Source: Sphingomonas bacterium
GTDB lineage: Bacteria; Pseudomonadota; Alphaproteobacteria; Sphingomonadales; Sphingomonadaceae
Length of the DNA stretch: 64,000 bases
Direction: 5' to 3'
Assembly (NCBI RefSeq): GCF_028292925.1
Contig: NZ_JAQGLK010000053.1
Coordinates: 1 to 64,000 of the forward strand
Made by a program: the position numbers and the translations under genes. A model generated the notes under the pieces. It saw only the letters and a program-made list of their open reading frames with translations. It was not told the DNA's origin and did no database searches. This document shows positions 1-9,547 of the stretch, in pieces; the first letter of the stretch is position 1; each line of letters starts with the position of its first letter.

Positions 1-533
1 TCCAGCGCGATCAGTTCGGCCTCCATCGCCCGCCCGGCAAAGGCCGGCAGCACCCGCGCCAGCCCCTCGGTCGAGGCATGCGCGCGGTGGGCGGCCGAGA
101 AGGCATCGTTGACGTAGAGATCGCCCAGGGCAGCGAAGCGCGCGATCACCGCCGGATCGTTCGTCTCCTCGCCCCCGAAGAAGCGCGTATTCTCGAGCAG
201 GCCGATGTCGCCGGGGCGAAGCGACGCGACGGCCGCTGCGGTGTCCCCCTCCCAGTCGATGAAGCGAACCTCGCGGCCGAGCACCCGCGCCAGCGGCATG
301 GTGATCTGCGCCAGCGAATATTCGGGCGCAGGCACCTTCGGGCGGCCGAAATGGGCCAGAACCAGAACGATGGCCCCCTTGTCGGACAGCTCGGCGATGG
401 TCGGCGCGGCGGCGCGCAAACGGGTATCGTCCGTCACCCGCGCGCCGTCCATGGGCACGTTCAGATCCTCGCGGACCAGAACGCGCTTGCCGGTCACCTC
501 GCCGATATCGTCGAGCGTCTTGAAGGCAGTCAT
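1..533 (-). CDS. pgk: Phosphoglycerate kinase, N-terminal part (cut by window edge)
   Basis: Glycolytic and gluconeogenic enzyme that transfers a phosphate from 1,3-bisphosphoglycerate to ADP in the cytosol. About 177 of the usual 390-400 residues are present because the gene runs off the left edge. The ATG at 533 opens a protein with the N-domain hallmark VLVREDLNVP near residue 19, the AHFGRPK substrate-loop motif and the LLENTRF motif. It lies 39 bases behind gap, so it is the third gene of a tkt-gap-pgk operon. The identity is secure; the C-terminal nucleotide-binding half cannot be judged. Confidence 0.95.
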   Translation of the reverse strand, partial: MTAFKTLDDIGEVTGKRVLVREDLNVPMDGARVTDDTRLRAAAPTIAELSDKGAIVLVLAHFGRPKVPAPEYSLAQITMPLARVLGREVRFIDWEGDTAAAVASLRPGDIGLLENTRFFGGEETNDPAVIARFAALGDLYVNDAFSAAHRAHASTEGLARVLPAFAGRAMEAELIAL

Positions 534-572
534 CGCATCATCCCGTTCGTCATCGGCCCGCGAACGCGACGA

Positions 573-1583
573 TCAGAGCAGCTTCGCCATTGCCGACGCG
601 GTATCGACCATGCGGTTGGAGAAACCCCATTCGTTGTCGTACCAGCTGAGCACGCGGACCAGCTTGCCCTCCAGCACCGCCGTCTCGAGGCTGTCGACGG
701 ACGAGGAGTGCGGGTTGCCGAGGAAGTCGATCGAAACGAGCGGATCGGTGACATATTCCAGCACGCCCTTCAGCGGGCCGCTCTCGGCCGCCGCCTTCAG
801 CACGGCGTTGACTTCCTCGACGGTCGTGTCGCGCTTTGGCGTGAAGGTCAGATCCACGACCGATACGTCCGGGGTCGGCACGCGGATCGACGAACCGTCG
901 AGCTTGCCCTTGAGCTCGGGAAGCACCTCGCCGACGGCGCGCGCGGCGCCGGTGGTCGTCGGGATCATCGACATCGCGGCGGCACGGGCGCGGCGCATGT
1001 CCGAATGGATCTGGTCCAGGATCCGCTGATCGTTGGTGTAGCTGTGGATCGTCGTCATCAAGCCGCGCTCGATGCCGATCGCGTCGTTCAGCACCTTGGC
1101 GATCGGCGCCAGGCAGTTGGTGGTGCACGAGGCGTTGGAGACGATCTTGTGCTCCGCCGTCAGCTTGTCATGGTTGACGCCGTAAACGACCGTCAGATCG
1201 ACATTCTTGCCCGGGGCGGAGATCAGCACGCGCTTGGCGCCGGCCGACAGGTGCTTGCCGGCGGACTCACGGTCGGTGAAGAAGCCCGTGCACTCCAGCG
1301 CGATATCGATGCCGTCGGCCGCGTGCGGCAGGTTGGCGGGATCGCGCTCGGCCGTCACCTTTATGCGCTTGCCGTCGATGATCAGGTCGGTGCCGTCGGC
1401 CGAAACGTCGCCCTTGTAGGCGCCGTGGACGCTGTCGCGCTTGAACAGCAGCGCGTTCGATTTGGCATCGGCCAGATCGTTGATCGCAACCAGCTCGAGC
1501 CCGCTGTCCGGATTGGCCAGCACGGCACGGGCGACGAGGCGCCCGATCCGCCCGAAACCGTTGATCGCAACCTTGACCGCCAT
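573..1583 (-). CDS. gap: Type I glyceraldehyde-3-phosphate dehydrogenase
   Basis: Converts glyceraldehyde 3-phosphate, phosphate and NAD to 1,3-bisphosphoglycerate. The 336-residue protein is full length for the family. It starts with the Rossmann motif INGFGRIGR (7-15), carries the acid residue expected to bind NAD ribose in INDL (D36), the catalytic Cys153 in [12 protein letters not shown] and His180 as general base. It ends with [15 protein letters not shown] strong ribosome site (AGGAGA) lies inside the last codons of tkt, and the ATG begins two bases after the tkt stop, so translation is coupled. Cofactor preference for NAD over NADP is inferred from the INDL motif. Confidence 0.97.
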   Translation of the reverse strand: MAVKVAINGFGRIGRLVARAVLANPDSGLELVAINDLADAKSNALLFKRDSVHGAYKGDVSADGTDLIIDGKRIKVTAERDPANLPHAADGIDIALECTGFFTDRESAGKHLSAGAKRVLISAPGKNVDLTVVYGVNHDKLTAEHKIVSNASCTTNCLAPIAKVLNDAIGIERGLMTTIHSYTNDQRILDQIHSDMRRARAAAMSMIPTTTGAARAVGEVLPELKGKLDGSSIRVPTPDVSVVDLTFTPKRDTTVEEVNAVLKAAAESGPLKGVLEYVTDPLVSIDFLGNPHSSSVDSLETAVLEGKLVRVLSWYDNEWGFSNRMVDTASAMAKLL

Positions 1584-1585
1584 CT

Positions 1586-3577
1586 CTACTTCTCCTGCAG
1601 TTCGCGAAGCGTCGCCTGGATCTTCGGCGCGATCGCCTGGGCCGTCAGCCCGAAATGCTCGTACAATGCCTCGATCGCCCCCGACGCGCCGAACCCGTCG
1701 ACGCCGAAGCGCAGGCCGCGCGTCATCGTGTAGCGCTCCCAGCCCATCGTGCTACCCGCCTCGATCGAGACGCGGAGCAGCTGCTCAGGCTGGAGATCGG
1801 GGAGGACCTCGTCGCGATACGCCTGCGGCTGCGCATCGAAGCGCGACCAGCACGGCATCGATACCACGTCCGCACCGATGCCGTCCGCCTCCAGCAAGTC
1901 GGCGGTGGCCAGCGCGATCTCGACCTCGGATCCGGTGGCGATCAGCAGCACCCGGCGCTCGGCCGTCGCGGCGCGCAGGCGATAGGCGCCGCGCGCGGTC
2001 AGGTTCTCGCTCACGTCGGTGCGCACCTGGGGCAGGTTCTGCCGGGTCAGCGCCAGCAGCGACGGACCGTCGGCCTTCGCCAGCGACAGCGCCCAGGCCT
2101 CGGCCGTCTCGATCGTGTCGCACGGCCGGTACACGTCGAGGTTCGGCATCAGCCGCAGCGACATGAGGTGTTCGACCGGCTGGTGCGTCGGGCCATCCTC
2201 GCCCAGCCCGATCGAATCGTGCGTCATGACGTAGACGACGCGCGCCTGCTGCAACGCCGACAGGCGGATCGCCGGGCGGCAATAATCGGAGAAGACCAGG
2301 AAGGTGCCGCCATACGGGATCACGCCGCCGTGCAGCGCCATGCCGTTCATCGCCGCCGACATGCCGAACTCGCGGATGCCGTAATAGACGTAGCGGCCGG
2401 CATAATCGTCCGACGTGAACGCCTTTTGCGCCTTGGTCTTGGTGTTGTTCGATCCGGTCAGATCGGCCGACCCGCCGACCGTGTCCGGCAGATCCGCGTT
2501 GATCGCTTCCAGCGCGATCTCGGATGCCTTGCGGGTCGCCAGCTTCTGCGGCTTGGCGATCAGATCGGCGAGGTGCTTGTCCAGCGAAAAGCCCTCGGGC
2601 AAGTCGCCGCGCATCCGCCGCGCGAATTCGGCGCCGTCGGCATGGGCCGCGGCGCGCGCCTCCCACTCGGCGCGAAGCGGTGCGCCACGGTCGCCGGCGG
2701 CAGCCCAGGCGGCAGTGACGTCGTCGGGCAGGACGAACGGCTCGCTGGTCCATTCCAGCACCTGCCGCGCCGCCTTGATCTCGTCCGCGCCGAGCGCGGC
2801 GCCGTGGGTGGCGGAGGTGCCCTGCTTGTTCGGCGCACCATAGCCGATGATGGTGCGGCAGGCGATCAGCGACGGCCGGGGATCGGCCAGCGCCTCCTCG
2901 ATCGCGCGGGCGACATCCTCGGGATCGTGGCCGTCGCATGCCACGGTATGCCAGCCATAGGCGGCGTAGCGCGCGGCGATGTCCTCGCTCGTGGAGAGCG
3001 ACGTCGCGCCATCGATGGTGATCTGGTTATCGTCCCACAGGACGTTCATGCGGCCAAGCTTCAGGTGCCCGGCCAGCCCGGCGGCTTCGTGGTTGATGCC
3101 CTCCATCAGGCAGCCGTCGCCGGCGATCACCCAGGTGCGGTGATCGACCAGATCGTCGCCGAACTGCGCGTTCAGGTGCCGCTCCGCCATTGCCATGCCG
3201 ACGGCCATCGCCAGCCCCTGGCCGAGCGGGCCGGTCGTCGCCTCGACGCCTTCCAGCTCGAAATTCTCCGGGTGGCCGGCGCAAGGGCTGCCGAGCTGAC
3301 GGAAGTTCGCCAGATCCGCCATCGTCGGCCGGTTGTAGCCGGTGAGGTGGAGCAGCGCGTAGATCAGCATCGAGCCATGGCCGGCCGACAGGACGAAGCG
3401 ATCGCGATCGGCCCATTTCGGCGCCTTCGGATCGAACTTCAGGTATCGCGTGAACAGCACCGTGGCGACATCGGCCATGCCCATCGGCATGCCGGGATGG
3501 CCGCTATTGGCTGCCTGCACGGCATCCATGGCCAGCGCACGAACGGCATTGGCGAGCTGCTTGGGGGCGATCGTCAT
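1586..3577 (-). CDS. tkt: Transketolase
   Basis: Thiamine-diphosphate enzyme moving two-carbon ketol units between sugars in the pentose phosphate pathway. With the ATG at 3577 the protein has 663 residues, normal for bacterial transketolase. Visible are SGHPGMPMG with the catalytic His near residue 27, the ThDP motif GDGCLMEG (about 153-160) closing with DDN, and [13 protein letters not shown] holding the Glu that activates the cofactor. A TTG at 3589 would add four residues (MPPA), but the downstream ATG gives the usual family start; neither has a clear ribosome site. It is the first gene of the tkt-gap-pgk operon. Confidence 0.96.
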   Translation of the reverse strand: MTIAPKQLANAVRALAMDAVQAANSGHPGMPMGMADVATVLFTRYLKFDPKAPKWADRDRFVLSAGHGSMLIYALLHLTGYNRPTMADLANFRQLGSPCAGHPENFELEGVEATTGPLGQGLAMAVGMAMAERHLNAQFGDDLVDHRTWVIAGDGCLMEGINHEAAGLAGHLKLGRMNVLWDDNQITIDGATSLSTSEDIAARYAAYGWHTVACDGHDPEDVARAIEEALADPRPSLIACRTIIGYGAPNKQGTSATHGAALGADEIKAARQVLEWTSEPFVLPDDVTAAWAAAGDRGAPLRAEWEARAAAHADGAEFARRMRGDLPEGFSLDKHLADLIAKPQKLATRKASEIALEAINADLPDTVGGSADLTGSNNTKTKAQKAFTSDDYAGRYVYYGIREFGMSAAMNGMALHGGVIPYGGTFLVFSDYCRPAIRLSALQQARVVYVMTHDSIGLGEDGPTHQPVEHLMSLRLMPNLDVYRPCDTIETAEAWALSLAKADGPSLLALTRQNLPQVRTDVSENLTARGAYRLRAATAERRVLLIATGSEVEIALATADLLEADGIGADVVSMPCWSRFDAQPQAYRDEVLPDLQPEQLLRVSIEAGSTMGWERYTMTRGLRFGVDGFGASGAIEALYEHFGLTAQAIAPKIQATLRELQEK

Positions 3578-3761
3578 GGCTGGCGGCAAGGCTCGTGTTC
3601 GGGGTGCGAAGGATCGATTGTTTCGACCCTGGCTGGATGGCCGCCCTATTGTCCCGCGCGGCGCGGATCGTCAACCGCGAGGGGCTGCGCGACGAGCGGT
3701 TCGCCCCGGAACGGCACGGCGTCATGTTGCCGCCTTCGCCAGCCATGCTATGCCCCCGCCA

Positions 3762-4004
3762 ATGTCTGATGAACGAATGATCCGGGCCCTGGGCCGATTG
3801 GAACAGGCGCTGCTGCGCGCCGAGGCGGCGGGCGCCGCGCTGGCGCAATCGGCCGGCGAAGGCGACGCCGCACGCGACTCGCTGGCCCATGAACTCGCCG
3901 GGCTGCAATCCCGGCACGAACGGCTTCGCGCCACCGCCGGCGCCGCGATCGAGCGGCTCGATGCGCTGATCGAGCCCGCCGCGGCGGAGACCGCGCATGG
4001 CTGA
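3762..4004 (+). CDS. Small coiled-coil protein in the zapA operon (ZauP-like)
   Basis: An 80-residue acidic, alanine- and leucine-rich protein predicted to be almost entirely alpha-helical coiled coil, with heptad-like leucines (LGRLEQALLRAEAAG, HELAGLQSRHERL) and no membrane segment. The ATG at 3762 fits the start of the helical region; the longer open frame upstream lies antisense to tkt and is noise. Its stop overlaps the zapA start by eight bases, so the two are co-translated. In Caulobacter, ZapA works with a coiled-coil partner, ZauP, encoded beside it. Position and shape suggest the same role here, but sequence identity to ZauP was not tested. Confidence 0.75.
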   Translation: MSDERMIRALGRLEQALLRAEAAGAALAQSAGEGDAARDSLAHELAGLQSRHERLRATAGAAIERLDALIEPAAAETAHG

Positions 4005-4329
4005 GGTCGAGGTCCGCATCGGCGGGCGCAAATACGAACTCACCTGCCGCGACGGCGACGAGGACCGGCTGCGCGTGCTGGCCGACATGGTCGACAGCAA
4101 GGTGGCGGAGGCGGCGCGCGGCATGGGCGGGCTGAACGAGGTGCGCCAGCTCCTGTTCGCCGCCCTGCTGCTCGCCGATCAGTTGAGCGAGGAACTGGCC
4201 AAGCCGGCGCCGCCGCCACCGCCACCGGCGGTGATCGACGACGAAGTGGCGATCATGGTGGTCGAAGAACTCGCATCGCGCGTCGAATCGCTCGCGACGA
4301 GGCTTGAGAACGGCGGCGTGCGGGCCTAG
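3997..4329 (+). CDS. zapA: Cell division protein ZapA
   Basis: FtsZ-ring associated protein that bundles FtsZ filaments at midcell. The 110-residue product begins with the ZapA domain, a beta strand pair (VEVRIGGRKYELTC) that matches the family's IxGxxYxxxC pattern. A long helix follows, with the tail containing a run of eight prolines before a last helix. Translation starts inside the end of the upstream coiled-coil gene. The 6S RNA gene follows directly, the same zapA-ssrS-ygfA order known from many proteobacteria, which supports all three calls. Confidence 0.9.
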   Translation: MAEVEVRIGGRKYELTCRDGDEDRLRVLADMVDSKVAEAARGMGGLNEVRQLLFAALLLADQLSEELAKPAPPPPPPAVIDDEVAIMVVEELASRVESLATRLENGGVRA

Positions 4330-4331
4330 GT

Positions 4332-4500
4332 TGGGGGTGGCGGGCACTGCCCGGTACGAGCCACGATAATCCCTGAGGCTATTCATCATCCTAGGGAGCT
4401 GTCCCTGCCCGGGCCCTGGCCCGACGCACATGGTTCCCACCTGACGTTACAGGCGTCAGAGGATAATCAGGCAAACGGCCACGGCGGTCCCGCCACCCCG
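4332..4500 (+). ncRNA. ssrS: 6S RNA
   Basis: Regulatory RNA that binds sigma-70 RNA polymerase. The stretch between zapA and the 5-formyltetrahydrofolate cyclo-ligase gene folds back on itself: gggtggcggg near 4335-4344 is complementary to cccgccaccc at 4489-4498, which would close a rod about 165 bases long, the usual 6S size. The location is the conserved one for 6S RNA. The ends are set by the closing stem and may be off by several bases. No protein frame is needed to explain this region. Confidence 0.8.
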
Positions 4501-4534
4501 CCCCGTTGCGCATCACTGTCAAGGTCAGGATCCG

Positions 4535-5137
4535 ATGGAGAACGCGCCCACCGGCGAGGCTGCCACGGACCGCACTTTCCTTGACAAGGCGGCGCTTCGC
4601 CGCGCGCTGCGCGCCCGCCGCCGGGCGTTCCTCGGTTCGCTGGATCCGCGCCAGACCGCCGAATTGTACCGCGGCCTGGTGCTCCGGCTGCTCCCCCACA
4701 TGGAAGGCGCGACGATCGTCTGCGCCTATGTCGCGACCGGCGGCGAGATCGACCCGCTGGAGATCCTGCTGCACGCGGCGGGCATGGGGCTGCGCACCGC
4801 CCTGCCGCGGATCGAGAGCCGCGAGGAGCCGATGACCTTCCGCAGCTGGATACCGGGCGAAGAACTCGTCCCTGGCCCACTCGGGCTTACCCAGCCGACG
4901 GCCATGGCGCAGATCTGCCGGCCCGACCTGATACTCACCCCGCTGCTCGGCTTCGATCGCACGCTCGGCCGGATCGGCCAGGGTGCGGGCTTCTACGATC
5001 GCGCCTTCGCGGCCAATCCGGATGCGCGGCGAATCGGGCTCGCATGGTCTGTGCAGGAGGTCGATCTTATCCCGACCGACCCGTGGGACATGCCGCTCCA
5101 CGGGATTGCCACCGAACGCGAATGGATTGCGCCATGA
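4535..5137 (+). CDS. 5-formyltetrahydrofolate cyclo-ligase family protein
   Basis: Converts 5-formyltetrahydrofolate to 5,10-methenyltetrahydrofolate using ATP, in folate recycling. The 200-residue protein has the family's basic N-terminal helix (LRRALRARRRAFLG), the central FRSWIPGEEL segment and the diagnostic C-terminal motif GRIGQGAGFYDRAF, which shapes the nucleotide and folate sites. Length is normal. It follows the 6S RNA gene, as ygfA (fau) does in E. coli, and its TGA overlaps the ATG of the next gene (ATGA), so the two are probably co-translated. Confidence 0.93.
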   Translation: MENAPTGEAATDRTFLDKAALRRALRARRRAFLGSLDPRQTAELYRGLVLRLLPHMEGATIVCAYVATGGEIDPLEILLHAAGMGLRTALPRIESREEPMTFRSWIPGEELVPGPLGLTQPTAMAQICRPDLILTPLLGFDRTLGRIGQGAGFYDRAFAANPDARRIGLAWSVQEVDLIPTDPWDMPLHGIATEREWIAP

Positions 5138-5361
5138 TGCCACCCCCCTCCGAACCGAGTTGGCGCAAGCCGGCGGGCATGCTCCTGATCCTGGTACTGA
5201 TCGTCGCATGGACGGTGCTGATCGCGTCGGCGTCGCGAATCGTCGGCGTCTGGCCGTGGTACGCGCAGGCGGTGTTCTACACCGTCGCCGGCGTCGCCTG
5301 GATCTGGATCCTGCCGCTCAAGCGGCTGCTGCACTGGATGGAACTGGGCCGCGGGTCGTGA
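5134..5361 (+). CDS. DUF2842-type small membrane protein
   Basis: A 75-residue protein with two hydrophobic helices, about residues 15-34 and 43-63, and a short loop rich in tryptophan (VGVWPWYAQ). This pattern fits the DUF2842 family of alphaproteobacterial inner-membrane proteins of unknown role. It starts at the ATG overlapping the stop of the folate gene; a second ATG follows immediately. The only clue to its job is its place in the zapA-6S-folate cluster. No charged or catalytic residues point to an activity. Confidence 0.75.
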   Translation: MMPPPSEPSWRKPAGMLLILVLIVAWTVLIASASRIVGVWPWYAQAVFYTVAGVAWIWILPLKRLLHWMELGRGS

Positions 5362-5402
5362 CGGCGAACCCCTGAGCGGCGGCGCCACCACCCGCAAGGG
5401 GA

Positions 5403-5479
<77 letters not shown>

Positions 5480-5516
5480 TTGGGAGCCGCGCCACTAAGG
5501 GAGGGTCCGTGGGCTG

Positions 5517-6749
5517 TCAAGCAGTCCGCTGCGGCGATCCGTCGCTTCTTGGTTCGGTAACCACCAGCGGCTCCTCGGGAGCGGCGGACGTGAGCGTCCC
5601 CTCGTCGAACAGGAAACCCGCAATGTCGGGCTTGCCCGCCGCATCCAGCACCGTTTTCAGGATGATGAGCAGCGGCACCGCCAGCAGCGCCCCCGTCGTC
5701 CCCCACACCCACCCCCAATAGCTCAGCGCGACGAGGATCAGCAGCGGGTTGATGGTCAGCCGCCGGCCGACCAGCGTCGGCGTGATCAGATTGGCCTCGA
5801 TCAGGTGGATGCCGACGAACAGGGCGGCAGGCACGAGCGCGTACCAGACATCGGGATAGGTCATCAGCCCGCCCAGCGCGAGCAGCAGGGCGACCGCGAT
5901 CGGGCCGAGATAGGGGATGTAGTTGAGCAGCGTGGCGATGCCGCCCCACATCAACGGCGTCGGCATGCCATAGGCCCACAACGCGCCGGACAGCACGATG
6001 CCGAGCGAGACGTTGATCAGCGTGATCATCCCCAGATAGGCGGACGTCGCGTCCACCATCTCCTGAATTACCCGCGCTGTCGTCATCGCGCTCGAAAAGC
6101 TTGCGCGGCCGGTGATCGTCCGCCGCCGCATCCGCGTCCATCCGGACAGGAAGAAGAACACGACGAGGATCGCGAAGAAGAACTGGATCAGCGCGGCCGG
6201 GGCGGAGGTGGCGATCAGATCGAGCAGCGAGTTCGGCGTCTCCAGCGCCACCGTCCGCGGCGCGGTCGCGGGGTGCCGCGCCATCGTCTTCAGCGCCTCG
6301 TTCAGGAATCGCTCCGCGGCCGCATATATGTCGATCAGCGGAGACAGGTTGCTGCGGATCAGGCCGATCCGCGCCGGCAGCAACGTCGCCCAGTCCGCCG
6401 CCGGCACGATGATCGCCGCGACCGCCACGTTCGCCGCCACGAGGAACAGGAGCACGCAGACCAGGGCGGCCAGGTGCGATGGCACGCGCCGCCGTTCCAG
6501 CCACTCCAGCAGCGGGACGAGCGCGATGGCGATGACCAGCGCGGCGGTGACCGGCAGGAAGAATTCGGCGCCGGCCCGCAGCGCGAACGGCAAGGCCAGC
6601 ATCAGCCCGATGCCGGCGATCAGGACGAGCGCGGCAAGCAGGCGATCGCGGCGAAAGGCGATGGTGGCATTTTCCACGAGCGCCTCGTCGATGGACGATG
6701 CCGGGCCGGGCGCTGACCGCGCTGCTGGTTTCTCCACCTGAACGTCCAC
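5517..6749 (-). CDS. AI-2E family transporter (PerM/DUF20 type)
   Basis: Predicted inner-membrane protein of 410 residues with about seven to eight helices, among them a hydrophobic pair at roughly 36-70, another near 90-112, and three to four in the C-terminal half. Family signatures include GGIATLLNYIPYLGPI and the region NPLLILVALSYWGWVWG near the end, both typical of the AI-2E transporter (PerM-like) family. Members have been linked to export of autoinducer-2 or to sodium/proton exchange; the substrate here is unknown. Translation starts at a GTG. The gene runs toward tRNA-Asp and diverges from the wall hydrolase gene. Confidence 0.85.
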   Translation of the reverse strand: MDVQVEKPAARSAPGPASSIDEALVENATIAFRRDRLLAALVLIAGIGLMLALPFALRAGAEFFLPVTAALVIAIALVPLLEWLERRRVPSHLAALVCVLLFLVAANVAVAAIIVPAADWATLLPARIGLIRSNLSPLIDIYAAAERFLNEALKTMARHPATAPRTVALETPNSLLDLIATSAPAALIQFFFAILVVFFFLSGWTRMRRRTITGRASFSSAMTTARVIQEMVDATSAYLGMITLINVSLGIVLSGALWAYGMPTPLMWGGIATLLNYIPYLGPIAVALLLALGGLMTYPDVWYALVPAALFVGIHLIEANLITPTLVGRRLTINPLLILVALSYWGWVWGTTGALLAVPLLIILKTVLDAAGKPDIAGFLFDEGTLTSAAPEEPLVVTEPRSDGSPQRTA

Positions 6750-7042
6750 GCAGCCCCCAATGCCCGATCACGGCGCCGCCGGCCGAGTCGCACAGCCGCC
6801 CCTCGCCAACCCTGACGAGCAATCGTGTGACAGGTTCCATCGAATCATTCGAGCCGTCCCGTCGCCGAAACGACTCGTCGTCGCCCGTTTGACCGATCCG
6901 CCCGCCCGATCCAGAGGGAGCGCATCCGGTCGTCGGGGGACGACTTTCCTATCAGCCCCCTTTGGCAAGTCGTGGAGACATCCGCGTCCGCATCTTTCGT
7001 GGCGGACGATGGACAAGCTTTGCGCATCAAGCGGAGTTCTAG

Positions 7043-7681
7043 ATGTTTTCAGTCGGCAAGCCTTTCGTTGCGTTGGCCACCCTGTCGTTGGTCAGTGCCG
7101 CCATGATGGCGCCCGCGACGACCTTTGCCGCTGAATTGCCGGCCACCCTGTTCCAGCAGGCGGCCTATACGATGTCCTCCCCGGCCGATCCGGCCCGGAC
7201 GATCTGGGATGAGACGCTCACCGCCGTCGATCTCGCCATTGCGATGCAGCCCGGTGCGGGCGAAGCCTCCGCCAGCGCGGAGATCGCCGCTGAGGATGCC
7301 GACGAGACCGCCGCCATCGATCCCGAGCTGGAATGCATGGCCAAGGTGGTCCACCACGAAGCCGGCAACCAGAGCCGCCGCGGCCAGCTGGCCGTCGCAC
7401 AGACGATCCTGAACCGCATACAGTCCGGCCGCTTTGCAGACACGATCTGCGGTGTCGCCAACCAGCCCGGCCAGTTCTTCCGCACCGCCGCCTACGATCC
7501 CGATCGCAGCGGCGCGCAGTGGCAGAGCGCGCTTTCGGTCTCGCGTCAGGCCCGTCGCGGCGAGGCGGCGGACGTCGCGCCCGGCGCGCTATTCTTCCGC
7601 GCCTCCTATGCGTCAGCCAACCGCTTCTTCCGCAGCCGCCAACAGGTCGCGACGCTCGGTGACCACGTCTTCTATCGCTGA
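7043..7681 (+). CDS. SleB-like cell wall hydrolase, secreted
   Basis: A 212-residue exported protein. Residues 1-30 form a signal peptide ending near TTFAAEL, followed by an acidic, alanine-rich linker to about residue 92. The C-terminal 115 residues match the SleB/CwlJ hydrolase fold: the motif MAKVVHHEAGNQS holds the catalytic Glu, then GQLAVAQTILNRI, and GQFF before the last strand. Such enzymes cleave peptidoglycan glycan strands; in non-sporing bacteria they are probably wall-remodelling enzymes. A ribosome site (GGAG) lies about nine bases before the ATG. It diverges from the transporter gene across a 293-base gap. Confidence 0.85.
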   Translation: MFSVGKPFVALATLSLVSAAMMAPATTFAAELPATLFQQAAYTMSSPADPARTIWDETLTAVDLAIAMQPGAGEASASAEIAAEDADETAAIDPELECMAKVVHHEAGNQSRRGQLAVAQTILNRIQSGRFADTICGVANQPGQFFRTAAYDPDRSGAQWQSALSVSRQARRGEAADVAPGALFFRASYASANRFFRSRQQVATLGDHVFYR

Positions 7682-7688
7682 GACGCAC

Positions 7689-7714
7689 GCGGCGCGGCAC
7701 AGCGCGCCGCCTTT
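7689..7714 (+). terminator. Weak hairpin after the wall hydrolase gene
   Basis: GCGGCGC at 7689-7695 pairs with GCGCCGC at 7704-7710, followed by only CTTTG. It starts eight bases after the stop codon, so it may end transcription, but the short T run makes this uncertain. Confidence 0.35.
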
Positions 7715-7945
7715 GCCCGGCGCGGCACCCATTGCCCCACCGCCCTGCCGGATTCTCAACCTGCCTGCGGCGCGCCGGCTCGGACCGGCCGCGGCTCCGC
7801 CGGGCACCATTCCCGCAAGATGCGGCACATCATCGTTCCCAGTCGGATCGTCGCCGGCCGCGCGCGGATTGCGGAAGCGGGCATGCGCCCCCTTCCCGCC
7901 GCAATCGCTTGGCATTCGCGCCGAACCGATATTAAGGACCCAACG

Positions 7946-8188
7946 ATGAGCGAACGCGACGAAACCTTCGCCAAGGTGGCCGGGCAGATCGAGCCCTTCA
8001 ACAAGAAGGGCGTGGCGCTGGGCGAGGCGACGACCTTTGCCGGCGATCTCGAATGGGACAGCCTGACCGTCATGGACTTCGTCGCCTCGATCGAGGACGA
8101 GTTCGACATCATCATCACGATGAACATGCAGGCGGAGATCGAGACCGTCGGCCAGCTCGTCGATGCCGTCGAGAAACTGAGGGCCTGA
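7946..8188 (+). CDS. Acyl carrier protein, probably for sphingolipid synthesis (AcpR-like)
   Basis: An 80-residue carrier protein. The phosphopantetheine attachment site is Ser39 in EWDSLTVMDF, the family's DSL motif. Most residues are acidic or hydrophobic, as in other carriers. A ribosome site (AAGGA) sits seven bases before the ATG. The gene ends 52 bases before serine palmitoyltransferase and shares its direction, matching the acp-spt pair known from Sphingomonas and Caulobacter, where the carrier presents the acyl chain to the synthase. That role is inferred from the pairing; the housekeeping fatty acid carrier would normally sit near fabD or fabF. Confidence 0.9.
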   Translation: MSERDETFAKVAGQIEPFNKKGVALGEATTFAGDLEWDSLTVMDFVASIEDEFDIIITMNMQAEIETVGQLVDAVEKLRA

Positions 8189-8240
8189 TCGCCCGTGTCG
8201 CTGCCCGTCGACACCCGGGCCACCGAAGCTGGATGACAAG

Positions 8241-9500
8241 ATGACCGAAGCCGCACAGACCGCCGACGATACCCAGCCGCTCTCCCCCGCGATGCCGGAA
8301 CGCGATCTGTTTTCCAAATTCGACCCGCTGATCGCCGAGCGCGAGGCGCTGTTGGCGACCGGGGTGCGCGATCCGTTCGCGATCGTGATGGATCAGGTCA
8401 CCTCGCCTACCGAGGCGATGATCCAGGGCCGCAAGACGATCCTGCTCGGCACCTACAATTACATGGGCATGACCTTCGATCCGGACGTGATCGCCGCGGG
8501 CAAGAAGGCGCTGGACGAGTTCGGAGCCGGGACCACCGGCAGCCGGGTGTTGAACGGCACCTACGATCCGCACACGGATTGCGAGGCGGCGCTCCGCGAA
8601 TTCTACGGCACGAAACACGCAATGGTGTTCTCGACCGGATATCAGGCCAATCTCGGCATGATCTCCACCCTCGTCGGCAAGGGCGAGTATGTCATTCTCG
8701 ATGCCGACAGCCACGCCTCGATCTACGACGGCTGCTGGCTGGGAAATGCCGAGATCGTCCGCTTCCGCCACAACTCGGTCGAGGATCTGGACAAGCGGCT
8801 TGGCCGCCTGCCCAAGGAGCCCGGCAAGCTCGTCGTCCTCGAGGGCGTCTATTCGATGCTGGGGGATGTCGCGCCGCTGCCGGAGATGGTTGCCGTCGCC
8901 AAGAAGCATGGCGCGATGATCCTGTGCGACGAAGCGCATGGCATGGGCTTTTTCGGTGAACATGGCCGCGGCGTGTTCGAGGAAATGGGCTGTTCGGACG
9001 ATATCGACTTCGTCGTCGGCACCTTTTCCAAGTCGGTCGGCACGGTCGGCGGCTTCTGCGTCTCCAACCATCCGAAGTTCGAGGTTCTGCGCCTCGTCTG
9101 CCGGCCCTACGTTTTCACCGCCTCGCTGCCGCCGAGCGTCGTCGCCACCGCGGCCACCTCGATCCGCAAGCTGATGCATGCCGGCGAAAAGCGGGCCCAC
9201 CTGTGGAAGAATTCGCGCCGGCTCCACCAGGGGCTGCGCGATCTCGGCTTCACGCTCGGCACGCAGACGGCGCAGTCGGCGATCATCGCGGTGATCCTGC
9301 CGGAACAGGATACCACGGTGCGGATGTGGCAGGCGCTGCTGGAACTCGGCCTGTACGTCAACATGGCACGTCCGCCGGCCACCCCTGCCGGCACATTCCT
9401 TCTCCGCTGTTCGCTGTGCGCCGAACATACCGACGATCAGGTCGGCGAGATCCTGGAAAAGTTCGCCGCTGCCGGCCGAGCGGTGGGCTGCCTCTCCTGA
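8241..9500 (+). CDS. spt: Serine palmitoyltransferase
   Basis: Pyridoxal-phosphate enzyme that condenses serine with a C16 acyl thioester to give 3-ketosphinganine, the first step toward the sphingolipids that replace lipopolysaccharide in sphingomonads. The 419-residue protein matches the soluble bacterial enzyme in length. Key residues are visible: His158 in DADSHAS stacking on the cofactor, Asp230 and His233 in CDEAHGMGFF, and Lys264 in GTFSKSVGTVGGF forming the Schiff base. This set is one position below that reported for the Sphingomonas paucimobilis enzyme. The other alpha-oxoamine synthases (KBL, ALAS, BioF) share the fold, but the carrier gene next door favours this call. Confidence 0.95.
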   Translation: MTEAAQTADDTQPLSPAMPERDLFSKFDPLIAEREALLATGVRDPFAIVMDQVTSPTEAMIQGRKTILLGTYNYMGMTFDPDVIAAGKKALDEFGAGTTGSRVLNGTYDPHTDCEAALREFYGTKHAMVFSTGYQANLGMISTLVGKGEYVILDADSHASIYDGCWLGNAEIVRFRHNSVEDLDKRLGRLPKEPGKLVVLEGVYSMLGDVAPLPEMVAVAKKHGAMILCDEAHGMGFFGEHGRGVFEEMGCSDDIDFVVGTFSKSVGTVGGFCVSNHPKFEVLRLVCRPYVFTASLPPSVVATAATSIRKLMHAGEKRAHLWKNSRRLHQGLRDLGFTLGTQTAQSAIIAVILPEQDTTVRMWQALLELGLYVNMARPPATPAGTFLLRCSLCAEHTDDQVGEILEKFAAAGRAVGCLS

Positions 9501-9547
9501 CGCGGGCCAGCCGCGATCCATTTGGCCGGCGAGGTGGCAGAACGTAG

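Noticed and set aside
78-1733. 551-codon open frame on the plus strand
   Set aside because: Antisense to pgk and gap, both certain.
1655-3769. 704-codon open frame on the plus strand
   Set aside because: Antisense to transketolase; no domain pattern.
6750-7042. Small gene in the gap between the AI-2E-type transporter and wall hydrolase genes
   Set aside because: The open frames there have no ribosome site or recognisable product, and one runs into the hydrolase gene out of frame. The gap probably holds the two divergent promoters.
7682-7945. Coding or RNA gene before the sphingolipid carrier
   Set aside because: Only a weak hairpin near the start of the gap and a ribosome site at its end are visible; frames covering it extend from neighbouring genes and show no motif.
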